Origin: Sporomusa silvacetica DSM 10669 | Lineage (GTDB): Bacteria > Bacillota > Negativicutes > Sporomusales > Sporomusaceae | Direction of reading: 5' to 3' | Assembly: GCF_002257705.1 (NCBI RefSeq) | Contig: NZ_LSLK01000114.1 | Location: 1 to 64,000 of the forward strand | DNA: 64,000 nt | In this document: piece after piece, positions 24,165 to 32,680 of the stretch | Numbering within the stretch: position 1 is the stretch's first letter | How the letters are laid out: every line of letters starts with the position of its first letter | The notes under the pieces: model-generated | What the model saw: only the letters and a program-made list of their open reading frames with translations | Database searches by the model: none | What the model was told of the DNA's origin: nothing | Position numbers and translations under genes: made by a program

Positions 24165-24983
24165 TTACCCTGGCTCCTGGTTTGGTACCGCATCGGGCAG
24201 ATTCCAATAGGACATAATCGCCTTAACCGCTTCTTGTGTATGTGTCTTAGGGAACAATTCATACCCAATCCGGCCCTTATATTGCAACGACTTTAAGCAC
24301 TGGAATATTTTTATATAATGAATTTCTCCCGTACCGGGTTCATGACGTCCGGGGACGTCTGCAACATGAATATGGCCTATTTGGTCATGATACTTATGCA
24401 AAGTATCGCAAATACTCCCTTCATTTAGTTGCATATGATAAATATCATATAAAATTTTCAATTTAGGAGAATGAATCAATCGTGTAATCTCTGCTGCCAT
24501 TTGGGTATGTTGAAGAAAATTTCCTACATGATCGGTTATGATGTTTAGTGCCTCCAGATTGATCTGGATACCACTTTCTTCTGCCAATTTGGCACAAACA
24601 AGTAAGGTATCATACATAGAACAGAGTTTTACAGTATTCGATAATTCAGTATAGTAGTGAACGACTACGCCATTGGGACCAAGTGCGTTGGAATGGATGG
24701 TAACGCTTTCCGCGCCAATTTTTTTCGCAACAGCAATGGATTGTTGCAAAAAGTCAAGATATTTTTCTTTTTGTTTGGGATCAATCAGTGAAAAATCGGC
24801 GTCCCCGTTGAAACCACTGATTTTGATTTTGGCTTTCTCCGCACTGGTACGTGTACAATCAAGATCATGATTGCGCCAATCCCAAAATTCTACGGATTCA
24901 AAACCATCATTTTTTGCTGCTTGAAAACGTTTTTCCCAGGGCAATTCCGTATATAATGTATCAATGCATGCACATTGTCTCAT
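24165..24983 (-). CDS. Sugar-phosphate isomerase/epimerase, hydroxypyruvate-isomerase-like
   Basis: 272 aa from the ATG at 24983 (GGAGGT 7 nt upstream). It is an AP-endonuclease-2-type TIM barrel. Visible landmarks are CIDTLYTELPWEKRFQAAKN, GFNGDADFSLIDPKQKEKYL and SVTIHSN. The metal-site glutamate is in INLEALN, and KILYDIYHMQLNEG, GHIHVADVPGRHEPGTGEIH and YKGRIGYELFP follow. This matches the hydroxypyruvate isomerase (Hyi/OtnI) subfamily. In this cluster the substrate is probably a keto-inositol or related sugar acid; that is inference. Last gene of the leftward inositol region. Confidence 0.75.
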   Translation of the reverse strand: MRQCACIDTLYTELPWEKRFQAAKNDGFESVEFWDWRNHDLDCTRTSAEKAKIKISGFNGDADFSLIDPKQKEKYLDFLQQSIAVAKKIGAESVTIHSNALGPNGVVVHYYTELSNTVKLCSMYDTLLVCAKLAEESGIQINLEALNIITDHVGNFLQHTQMAAEITRLIHSPKLKILYDIYHMQLNEGSICDTLHKYHDQIGHIHVADVPGRHEPGTGEIHYIKIFQCLKSLQYKGRIGYELFPKTHTQEAVKAIMSYWNLPDAVPNQEPG

Positions 24984-25101
24984 TGATTCTACCTCCGAAA
25001 TTTTAATAGACTGCTTTTCCCTTAAGACTTGGTTGCAGCGGCAGCCAACAATACAGCTTAATTTTATTCTCAGCCTGCCAGTTTTGTGCACCCGGTTATT
25101 T

Positions 25102-25842
25102 CTATGTCCGAAAAAGCAATGCCTTAATTAAGATACTGACACCCCCAAGGATAAAAATCCCGATAATTAATTTCTTAACGGTATGTTCCTGCATGGATTT
25201 ATCGATTCGGCTGCCACACCACACGCCAAGGATAGCGGCAGGAACAGAAATCATTGTGATTTGTAATGAATCGGACGTGAACATATCATTTACTATGTAT
25301 AAGATGATGCGAAGTATATTTTCTAACAGAAAAATGAAGCAGACATTGCTGCGAAATTGCTGCCGGTCGGTACTGACTCGCTCAAAATAGGACAGAAACA
25401 GCATATTAATACCAAACAGTCCGGCCATTATGCCGGAGGAAAATGAAACAACGGTCCTGATCATTACATTGGATTTGACTTTTTTACCGCTGTCGCGTGT
25501 CGCCATTTCTATGCCCAAGCCGATGATCAATATACCCAGAAGCGCCTTGATTACCCAAGGAGAACCTAATTTTAAAAACAGGGTACCGGGAATCACGCCA
25601 AGCATAATCCACATAGCTACCGGCAGGGCAGTTTTCAGATCAAACGCTTTACGGTTTTTCCAGACGATGTAAGCATTCACCGGCATATCCAAAATCAGAT
25701 TTGACGGTGTAATCACCTTATTGTCCAGCCGCATCGCCATCAAAGAATTAGAAAGCAATGGGTTGCCGAAACCGGCCAGCCCTTTAATAATAAAGGATAA
25801 AAATTGTACAATAAATAAATAGATAGTGAGGGGTATCGTCAT
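25102..25842 (-). CDS. TSUP (TauE/SafE)-family membrane transporter
   Basis: 246 aa from the ATG at 25842 (AGGAG upstream). Seven or eight hydrophobic segments are visible, beginning IPLTIYLFIVQFLSFIIKGL and then GLAGFGNPLLSNSLMA, the typical first TSUP repeat; a second repeat begins near FSSGIMAGLFGINMLFLS. TSUP proteins export or import sulfite, sulfonates and small organic acids. Between two inositol-type enzymes, it may move a catabolic intermediate or product; the substrate cannot be read from sequence. Confidence 0.78.
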   Translation of the reverse strand: MTIPLTIYLFIVQFLSFIIKGLAGFGNPLLSNSLMAMRLDNKVITPSNLILDMPVNAYIVWKNRKAFDLKTALPVAMWIMLGVIPGTLFLKLGSPWVIKALLGILIIGLGIEMATRDSGKKVKSNVMIRTVVSFSSGIMAGLFGINMLFLSYFERVSTDRQQFRSNVCFIFLLENILRIILYIVNDMFTSDSLQITMISVPAAILGVWCGSRIDKSMQEHTVKKLIIGIFILGGVSILIKALLFRT

Positions 25843-25915
25843 TGTAAACTCCTGATCTATAAATAGCAATGTCTCCCCATCCCCTATCCGTGCACCTCCC
25901 CCTTGCCAGTCAATA

Positions 25916-26929
25916 CTAGTCCAAATATACCGTCTGTCCGGTGGCCAGCGATTTGTTCGCTGCATAAGCAATTTCGACCGATTTCACTCCGTCTTCCACT
26001 GTAATATCCGGTTTTTTATTATGAATAATGCAATCCACAAAATTTTGTATTTCATTAAGATAGGCAACTTCAAACCGTTCAAGAAAATCGCACACACACT
26101 CATTGGTTACACCTTGTTCATTGGTAATGGTAACCAGATTTTTGTACGGGACTGTGCCAATTCTCACTGAACCCTTGGTCCCCACAATTTCTGTTTCGAT
26201 ATGATAGCCATGATTGCAGGTCCTGCTTGCATAAAATATGCCCATGGTATTATTTTTGAACTGAATCAGCGCAGCACCATTGTCAATATCGCCGTAACGC
26301 GCAAATTCCTGGTATGCATAGCAGCCGCCAATGGCAGATACTTTATTGGCCTCGGAATTCAAATACCATCTGGCCAAATCAAAATCATGAACAGCCATAT
26401 CGGAGAATAGTCCGCCGCTATTTTCTGCAAAGGCAATGGCACCGTTTATTGCACTGACCGGGTCCAGGCCATAGCACCGGATAAGAATCGGCTCACCAAT
26501 AAAACCTTCCTCTATTTTCTTTTTTGCATAGGCATATGAGGTATCGTACCGTCTCATAAAGCCAAGTTGAAACACCTTGTCACTGTGTTTTGTCACTACC
26601 TGTTGTGCCAGCCTTATTTCTTCCATTCCAACGCCTAAAGGCTTTTCGCAAAATACATGGAAGCCGGCTGCCAATGCCTGCGAAATTTGCCGGCAATGTT
26701 CTGTTGATGAGGAAGCTATCACGATAGCATTCAACTCTTTATTTTGCAGCATTTCTTCAAAATCATAATATCCATACGGAATATTCCAGGAACTTTTTAC
26801 CGTATCGACTTCCTCTTTTACAATACTGCATACTGCTGTCAGTTCAGCCTGGGATATTCTAAAGGCGATATTCTCGGCGTGAAGTCTTCCCAGTCTGCCT
26901 AATCCCACCGCCCCAATTTTGATGTGCAT
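25916..26929 (-). CDS. iolG: Gfo/Idh/MocA-family dehydrogenase (second inositol dehydrogenase)
   Basis: 337 aa. The Rossmann start AVGLGRLGRLHAENIAFRI binds NAD(P). The conserved catalytic lysine lies in FCEKPLGVGM, and the YxxEFARYGD and MAVHDFDLARWYL blocks follow. It is a clear paralogue of the dehydrogenase at 32681-33691 but diverged, so it may act on another inositol isomer (scyllo- or chiro-inositol). Directly upstream of it lies iolI, an inosose isomerase, which supports that idea. Confidence 0.82.
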   Translation of the reverse strand: MHIKIGAVGLGRLGRLHAENIAFRISQAELTAVCSIVKEEVDTVKSSWNIPYGYYDFEEMLQNKELNAIVIASSSTEHCRQISQALAAGFHVFCEKPLGVGMEEIRLAQQVVTKHSDKVFQLGFMRRYDTSYAYAKKKIEEGFIGEPILIRCYGLDPVSAINGAIAFAENSGGLFSDMAVHDFDLARWYLNSEANKVSAIGGCYAYQEFARYGDIDNGAALIQFKNNTMGIFYASRTCNHGYHIETEIVGTKGSVRIGTVPYKNLVTITNEQGVTNECVCDFLERFEVAYLNEIQNFVDCIIHNKKPDITVEDGVKSVEIAYAANKSLATGQTVYLD

Positions 26930-26952
26930 ATCCCTTCTCCCTTCCTAATGCG

Positions 26953-27789
26953 TTAACCGATAACAAAATACTTGCTAACTACTGATTCCGTCTTTTCTTT
27001 GCCTGTTCTGATTGTTTTTTCAATATCCCAGTCCCAATATTCCGGCCGGAATAATTCCACCGAAACCATTTCGCTATAACCAATTTCCTTAAGCGCAGCC
27101 AAGATGGCAGCTAAATCAATTGCCCCCTCACCCGGCCATACTCTTTTATCATCCCGCAAGGCACCAACTGGTAAATCTTCTGCATCATCAATATGAAAAA
27201 TAAAAATTTTTTCGGCATCGGCTTGTTGTAGGTCTTCAATTTTTGATCCCATGGCATGAAAATGGAAACAATCCAGAACCAGGCCAACACTATCCCGGTT
27301 TAATGTTTTAATAATATCGTAAGTCTGGCCAAAGGTATTTATCGAGCAATTGGGATAGCCTACAAATTCATAAGCCAGCTTCACCCCATATTTTTCCGCA
27401 AAATCAGCCAAATCGTTCAATACTTTTATTGATTCTTCCTTAATTTGGCTTATCGAATAACTCCCGACATCAAAGGTGGGTACAACCACAATCTTGTTGC
27501 AATGAATCCGCTTTCCTGTTTCGCACAAAAACTTAAGATTGTCCTTAATCTCCTGATAGCCTGCGGCATCGCGGAAGGTAATAAACTCCAGGGCATTAAA
27601 CGCATAGGGCTTAATATTGCTTGTAGTGAAAAACGCTGCCAAATCATCGACCGTATGCGTTTTGAGATAGTCTTTTAATTTATCCAGCCGGATTTCAATC
27701 AGATCATAGCCATATTTTTCGCATAATTCCAGATCTTTTTCCAGCGTTGAATGTTTCATTGTCGTTGCCTGGTTGAAACAGATTTTCAT
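26953..27789 (-). CDS. iolI: 2-keto-myo-inositol isomerase
   Basis: 278 aa and close to Bacillus IolI as I know it. The N-terminus MKICFNQATT and the blocks DLELCEKYGYDLIEIR, LAYEFVGYPNCSINTFGQ, GLVLDCFHFHAMGS, IFHIDDAEDLP, WPGEGAIDL and VSVELFRPEYWDW all correspond. The protein interconverts inososes, which lets D-chiro-inositol enter the myo-inositol pathway. GGAGGGG precedes the ATG. Spacing to the downstream dehydrogenase is 23 nt. Confidence 0.93.
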   Translation of the reverse strand: MKICFNQATTMKHSTLEKDLELCEKYGYDLIEIRLDKLKDYLKTHTVDDLAAFFTTSNIKPYAFNALEFITFRDAAGYQEIKDNLKFLCETGKRIHCNKIVVVPTFDVGSYSISQIKEESIKVLNDLADFAEKYGVKLAYEFVGYPNCSINTFGQTYDIIKTLNRDSVGLVLDCFHFHAMGSKIEDLQQADAEKIFIFHIDDAEDLPVGALRDDKRVWPGEGAIDLAAILAALKEIGYSEMVSVELFRPEYWDWDIEKTIRTGKEKTESVVSKYFVIG

Positions 27790-27812
27790 AATTACCCCTC
27801 CAAATTAATAAT

Positions 27813-28010
27813 TTATAAGTCTCTTGGCAGAGCTTCTTTTAATACTTGCACAGATTTTTTAACACCCGTCAGCGAGTCCATTGTCAAATCCTCCATCTCC
27901 AGGATCACCGGTCCCTGATAGCCGGTCATACTGGCAACTGAGAAGAATCCTTTCCACCAGCGGGTATCGCGCTCGTGGCCCAGCGCCACATAATTCCAGG
28001 AATATACTGC
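27813..28010 (-). pseudogene. C-terminal remnant of an IolE/IolH-like TIM-barrel gene
   Basis: Directly after the iolT stop the minus strand stays open for 65 codons: VYSWNYVALGHERDTRWWKG, then MTGYQGPVILEMEDLTMD and a stop at 27813-27815. This looks like the last quarter of a sugar-phosphate isomerase/epimerase. There is no start codon, and the join to the transporter end is abrupt. It is a truncated gene, and a third gene-end remnant in this region. Confidence 0.6.
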
Positions 28011-29423
28011 TTACATTTGTTTTGCCTGGTTTTTCTGAATATCCGCCTTATTGTAGTAGGTACGGAAATTATGTTCCAATTGTTCAAGGGTGAATCCCCT
28101 TGTTTCCGGTACGCAAGTCTTCACGAATACTATGGACGCAAGCCCCAGTGCGGCAAAAATGAAAAACGTTGCGGACAAACCAACCTTAGCGAGGAATACC
28201 GGGAAAAACAGGCCAATGAAGAAATTAGTCATCCAGAGGCAAAATACACTGACACCCATACAAAATCCCCGCATTCTGAGCGGAAATATTTCCGACAGCA
28301 TTAACCACACTACCGGACCAAGCGTGCCCTGCATGAAAGCGAGAAATGTGCATGTCAGGGCCAGCACTACATAGGGAAGCGTGGCAGACCCGGCAAGCAC
28401 CTGGGAAAATATCCCGATGAGCAAATGTGACGACGTGGTTCCGATTAAACCGGCCAAAAGCAAGGGGCGCCTGCCGACCTTCCCAAGCAGCCACATACCA
28501 ACCAATACTGCCAAGACTGAGATAACACCATTAGCAGTGTTGCCTATAAGCGCCGCCTCGGTTGAGAAACCGGCATTTTTGAGGATTTCCGTGCCATAAT
28601 ACATAACTGAGTTAACACCGGTAACTTGCTGGACTATGCTAAGTCCAATCCCAATAAATACGATGCGGCGCACCCACGGCACAGCCAAGTCCTTTAAAGT
28701 TGCTTTCTTAACTCCGGCCTCTTCGGCCAAAGTTGCCTGAATTTCATTTAGTTCTGTTTTAGCCTGTTGCTCCTCACGGATTTGCCGCAGGACCTGCAGT
28801 GCCTCCTGATCTCTGCCTTTGGCTAACAGCCACCGCGGGCTTTCCGGTACTTTCAGCATGCCAAAGAAGAGAATAACGGCTGGAAGCGCCGCGATGGACA
28901 GCATATACCGCCAAATATGCTCGTTGCCGCTCATGGTAACGCCGATAATGGCGTTGATGACAAAGGCCAAGAGCTGTCCGATAACAATCATTAGTTCGTT
29001 CCTGGTAACCAGCTGCCCCCGCCTCTCCGCCGGTGCCATTTCCGCCAAAAAGGCCGGTACCGTTACCGCCGAACCGCCAACAGCCAACCCAAGCAGGAAA
29101 CGAAATATGATCAAGAAGGGAACGCTCGGAGCAGCGGCACAGCCAAGGGCGGCAAAAAAGAACAAAATAGAAAGATAAAGAATGGTTTTGCGGCGACCTA
29201 CAGCATCTGAAAGCCGACCGCCGGACACAGACCCGATGGCAGCGCCAATCAACAGGGAACTCACGACGAGTCCCTCAGTATAGGCGTTTAGACCTAATGT
29301 TGTAGTCATAGTAGACAAAGCGCCGTTAATCACGCCGGTGTCATACCCGAATAGGAGCCCCCCGAATGTCGAAATTAAGACAATTGTACTCAAAAAGGCT
29401 GTTTGGTTTCCTTGATTACTCAT
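28011..29423 (-). CDS. iolT: Sugar-porter MFS transporter, probable inositol importer
   Basis: 470 aa with 12 predicted membrane helices. The sugar-porter signatures are present: GYDTGVINGAL after helix 1, GGRLSDAVGRRK, VPAFLAEMAPAERRGQLV, RWLLAKGRDQEAL and the C-terminal VPETRGFTLEQLE. Start at ATG 29423 (an in-frame TTG at 29429 is too close to the ribosome site). Bacillus IolT is the major myo-inositol importer; assignment of substrate here rests on context. A 220-nt gene-free gap separates it from the methyltransferase gene upstream; it holds AT-rich sequence and short hairpins near 29593-29625. Confidence 0.85.
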   Translation of the reverse strand: MSNQGNQTAFLSTIVLISTFGGLLFGYDTGVINGALSTMTTTLGLNAYTEGLVVSSLLIGAAIGSVSGGRLSDAVGRRKTILYLSILFFFAALGCAAAPSVPFLIIFRFLLGLAVGGSAVTVPAFLAEMAPAERRGQLVTRNELMIVIGQLLAFVINAIIGVTMSGNEHIWRYMLSIAALPAVILFFGMLKVPESPRWLLAKGRDQEALQVLRQIREEQQAKTELNEIQATLAEEAGVKKATLKDLAVPWVRRIVFIGIGLSIVQQVTGVNSVMYYGTEILKNAGFSTEAALIGNTANGVISVLAVLVGMWLLGKVGRRPLLLAGLIGTTSSHLLIGIFSQVLAGSATLPYVVLALTCTFLAFMQGTLGPVVWLMLSEIFPLRMRGFCMGVSVFCLWMTNFFIGLFFPVFLAKVGLSATFFIFAALGLASIVFVKTCVPETRGFTLEQLEHNFRTYYNKADIQKNQAKQM

Positions 29424-29649
29424 TATCAATCGCCTTCTCTTTTTTTATTAAACTCAATTACTTTTAATTATTGTTTTCTGCCTTCCCCGGTCATTTACGA
29501 GCGCAAAATTTTTTATTTTTAAGTACAGACGAAACTCAAACCATTATTTCAAGGAAATGCGCTAATCGAAACGATCGGTAAAACATTCATCTTATGGATG
29601 AAAGAATTTTCTTGAAATTCTATGCAATAAAATGCTACTATTTATAACC

Positions 29650-30450
29650 TTACTCTTCATAATTTCCCTGGCGATAGGCTGCTAAATATTCCAGACAATA
29701 TTCATCTATTCCCAAAAGTGCTTTAGCTGCATAAACAACATTCATTATTCCTTTGTCTGTCGGGTTAAGAATATAGCCGTCCATCCCCATAGCCATAGTC
29801 TGGGATACGAACAACCTGTTCAAAAATTTGCGATTCGGCAATCCGAAGGAAATATTACTCAATCCGCACATAAAGTGCACTTTTGGATACTGTGCCTTAA
29901 TTAACCGGATGGTTTCCAGCACTTCCATTCCGGCTGTACCCACACTGCTCACCGGCTTGACCAACGGGTCAAAGTAGATGTCTTCGTCGTTAACGCCGGC
30001 CGCAGTAAGTTTGGCATACAGGCTTTGCACCACCCGCATGCGTTCAGCCGCGGTCTCCGGCATACGCCCATCGCCCATGCACAGAGCCACTATTTTAGCC
30101 TTATACTTTTGCACCAGCGGTATGATTGTATCAAATCGTTCCGCTTCATCCGTTATGGAATTGATCAGGGGCATCCCGCATTTAACCAGCTTGAGACCGA
30201 TGTCCAGCGCTGCCGGATTGGGGCTGTCGATACATAGAGGAACCTCAACCGCTGCCTGAATCGTATTCACCAGCCACTCCATGATTTCCACTTCATCGAA
30301 CACCTTGTTACCGCAATTGACATCAATATAATCCGCCCCGGCCGCTACCTGCTCCCTGGCAACTTGTTGAATGTATTGTGTATCCCTGTTATCTACCGCT
30401 TCGCTGACAGCCTTGCGACTGGTATTAATTAATTCTCCTACGATTATCAA
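29650..30450 (-). CDS. Methyltetrahydrofolate:corrinoid methyltransferase
   Basis: 266 aa. Start taken as TTG 30450 (GGAG 5 nt upstream) because the homologous proteins begin with IIVGELINTSRKAV. It is a pterin-binding TIM barrel: GADYIDVNCGNKV, PLCIDSPNPAALDIGL, INSITDEAERFD, FDPLVKPVSS and HFMCGLSNISFGLPNR. The known role of AcsE/MtgA/MtvA-like enzymes is methyl exchange between corrinoid protein and tetrahydrofolate. Here it follows a corrinoid protein and a UroD-type methyltransferase inside the inositol cluster, completing a three-part demethylase. Confidence 0.88.
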   Translation of the reverse strand: MIIVGELINTSRKAVSEAVDNRDTQYIQQVAREQVAAGADYIDVNCGNKVFDEVEIMEWLVNTIQAAVEVPLCIDSPNPAALDIGLKLVKCGMPLINSITDEAERFDTIIPLVQKYKAKIVALCMGDGRMPETAAERMRVVQSLYAKLTAAGVNDEDIYFDPLVKPVSSVGTAGMEVLETIRLIKAQYPKVHFMCGLSNISFGLPNRKFLNRLFVSQTMAMGMDGYILNPTDKGIMNVVYAAKALLGIDEYCLEYLAAYRQGNYEE

Positions 30451-30568
30451 TGCTCTCCGCCCCTTCTTTGCATATCTGTGCAACCACATTATCCACTAAT
30501 ACAACACATTGTAGACACTGCCCCAGGAGAAGGGGGAGTTGTCGCGTCTCCCCCGCACCTAGAAACAT
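30425..30568 (-). CDS. Possible small Cys-containing protein, 47 aa
   Basis: In the 205-nt gap between the corrinoid protein and methyltransferase genes the minus strand codes MFLGAGETRQLPLLLGQCLQ, then CVVLVDNVVAQICKEGAES, to a TAA at 30425-30427. It overlaps the start of the next gene by 26 nt. The CxxC and third cysteine are protein-like, but the ribosome site is weak, and a GC-rich hairpin (GGGGGAG/CTCCCCC, 30532-30554) lies in the same bases. It may be a real small partner of the methyl-transfer system, or debris. Confidence 0.3.
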   Translation of the reverse strand: MFLGAGETRQLPLLLGQCLQCVVLVDNVVAQICKEGAESIDNRRRIN

Positions 30569-30655
30569 TATCCATGAAACCAATGTCACTTATCTCGCTT
30601 TGAAAGCCAGGAATTTTTGCAATAAAAGCCACCGGCGTTGGCGCTTAGGGTCGCT

Positions 30656-31300
30656 CTAGGAATATTTTTTTTGCAGTACTTCCCGGGCAACATCAGCCGC
30701 ATGCACAGCATCGGATGCATAGAAATCGGCTCCGATTTTTTGGGCAAAATCTTCAGTAACCGGTGCCCCGCCGATCATGAATACAAAATTCTCCCGTACA
30801 CCCGCTTGTTGAAATTCTTTTATTATCACGTCCATTTCCGCCATGGTAGTGGTTAATAAAGCCGAAAGGCAAATAATATCGGCTTTTACTTCTTTTGCTT
30901 TCGCAAGAAATGCATCCGCAGGTATATCGATACCAATATCATGCATTTCTATTCCCGCGCCCTGCATCATCATCCTTACCAGGGTCTTTCCAATATCGTG
31001 CAAATCACCCTTAACCGTGCCGATCACGGCTTTGCCGATGGGCTTGACCCCGCTAGCAATTAAAACCGGCTCCAGCACCTTCAGACCTTCCCCCATTGCT
31101 CTGGCCGCAATCAGCATTTCCGGTACATATATTTCATTATTTTTGAACTTTGTCCCTACTTCCGTCATTGCCGCAATCATGCCGTCATTCAATATAACTG
31201 CCGGACTAATTTTTTTGGCAAGGGCTTCCGCTACCTGTTCTTTTACCAACTTGGTTTTTCCACTTTGTACACTGTCTGAAAGCTGACTGATTATGTCCAT
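30656..31300 (-). CDS. Corrinoid-binding methyl carrier protein
   Basis: 214 aa, the usual length for MtaC/MtvC-type proteins. The N-terminal helical cap (about 1-85) includes MTEVGTKFKNNEIYVPEMLI. The B12 domain carries the base-off signature DLHDIGKTLV with the cobalt-ligating histidine, then CLSALLTTTMAEM and IGGAPVTEDFAQKIGADFYA. It accepts a methyl group from a substrate-specific methyltransferase and passes it to tetrahydrofolate via the neighbouring enzyme. Confidence 0.92.
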   Translation of the reverse strand: MDIISQLSDSVQSGKTKLVKEQVAEALAKKISPAVILNDGMIAAMTEVGTKFKNNEIYVPEMLIAARAMGEGLKVLEPVLIASGVKPIGKAVIGTVKGDLHDIGKTLVRMMMQGAGIEMHDIGIDIPADAFLAKAKEVKADIICLSALLTTTMAEMDVIIKEFQQAGVRENFVFMIGGAPVTEDFAQKIGADFYASDAVHAADVAREVLQKKYS

Positions 31301-31333
31301 GAAATATCCCCCTTTTAATCAAAAGCGCCTTTT

Positions 31334-32638
31334 TTAAATTGATTCAATTTCTTCCCTGGCTATTTTTACCCAATTTTTAATATTTGCCGGATTGTTGCCA
31401 AGGGTGTGGTTGTCTTTCATAATGATCTCAAGGCAATTATCATATTTCCTGGCTATTTTTAAAGCCTCTTTGAGTTCCTTTCGGGCAATCCCCTCGTCCA
31501 TTTCCGGCAGTGCCAAATTGGAGGGAGAAGGTTTAAGTGAGTAAATATAATCATGTTTCAGCTTGGCGGCCATAATCTCTTTATTGGCCCATGGTGATAC
31601 CGAGACTCTTCTTAAATTGGCTACCGTTTTTACGATATCAAACCTGGCATCCATGGGTTCACAACAACCATAGCAAGTAAGCCCAAACCTCTCCATGAGG
31701 GTTTTCTGATAGGGAAAAATAAATTCTTTAAACATACCCGGCGAGACGCCGACAGTAACCTGACTTTCAGCCAGTCCCCACATATCTTTCGTTCTCACTG
31801 TTCCCGCAAAACCTTCTGCCGGCAGCGTATCAATAAAACCCATGCCGCCCGACCCGACATAAGTGCCGTCATTATTAAGACAAAACAAATGATTGGTTTC
31901 CAGAAAATCCAGTTTTTCCTGCATGCCTTGGAACAATATGTCCATCACTGCATGAAGGTGTTCCGGCTCATCACAAAAATCATACATGAGTTTTTCCAGG
32001 CCTCTTAAAAATACCAACTCATCGGTAAGACCAAACGACCAGAACCACACCGTATTTATTCTGGAACTAAGGGAACCGTCAAAAATTTCCTGAGCTGTTG
32101 CCAACAAGCTTTCGGTTGCTTGATAATGAATAGTTAACTGGGGTTTGGTGATATCTTTGATTTGGCTGAAATCTTCCAGAATGGTTTCGATATGATACGC
32201 TTTCCCCTGCTCTGCCGTTTTCTTTTGGCTTGCCTGCTTGGTACTCCCGGCCACTCCCCAGTGTTTTTCCTCATATACATAAGGGAGGTTGAATAAGGCT
32301 TCCACTACATAATCATCATTCATTTCGTTGCCCCAGAAGATCTGTTTGCGCAAATAGTCTTCCCAGTGCCGGGCAATACTGTTTTCACACTGTATTTGAC
32401 TTTCCGGTATGATCTCATTCCAGCCGTTTTCAGGGTCACAGAGTAAAACAGGCCTGGTTCTTTCCAACTTATTATGTTTGAGCCACAGCTTCCTATTTTC
32501 GTCCATAATCGGCCGCGCCGCTATTTCCGCCACCTGCTTGCCAAGTTCCCTGAGAATCTCTTTGTCCCGCTTGGGAAAAGACAAGTCAGAGTAATCGGCA
32601 TCGTTAAAATTGACTCTAAAATTTAATTGTTCAAACAT
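31334..32638 (-). CDS. UroD-family methyltransferase, candidate O-methyl-inositol:corrinoid
   Basis: 434 aa. It belongs to the uroporphyrinogen-decarboxylase-like superfamily that includes corrinoid methyltransferases. Visible blocks are LTCYGCCEPMDARFDIVKTV (cysteine-rich, a possible zinc site), RRVSVSPWANKEIMAAKLKH and MKDNHTLGNNPANIKNWV. It is about 80 residues longer than true UroD, and no haem genes are nearby. It heads a run with a corrinoid protein and a THF methyltransferase, so it should be the substrate-specific methyltransferase. Placement right after iolG makes a methylated inositol the best guess. The substrate is inference; other methoxylated compounds or methylamines remain possible. 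Confidence 0.75.
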   Translation of the reverse strand: MFEQLNFRVNFNDADYSDLSFPKRDKEILRELGKQVAEIAARPIMDENRKLWLKHNKLERTRPVLLCDPENGWNEIIPESQIQCENSIARHWEDYLRKQIFWGNEMNDDYVVEALFNLPYVYEEKHWGVAGSTKQASQKKTAEQGKAYHIETILEDFSQIKDITKPQLTIHYQATESLLATAQEIFDGSLSSRINTVWFWSFGLTDELVFLRGLEKLMYDFCDEPEHLHAVMDILFQGMQEKLDFLETNHLFCLNNDGTYVGSGGMGFIDTLPAEGFAGTVRTKDMWGLAESQVTVGVSPGMFKEFIFPYQKTLMERFGLTCYGCCEPMDARFDIVKTVANLRRVSVSPWANKEIMAAKLKHDYIYSLKPSPSNLALPEMDEGIARKELKEALKIARKYDNCLEIIMKDNHTLGNNPANIKNWVKIAREEIESI

Positions 32639-32680
32639 ATTGCTCCCCCTTATCGCCTTTTGCCGACAAAAACAATTGTC

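Noticed and set aside
31334..32638. Uroporphyrinogen decarboxylase for haem synthesis
   Set aside because: Length and motifs differ and the neighbours are corrinoid methyl-transfer genes; no haem genes are present.
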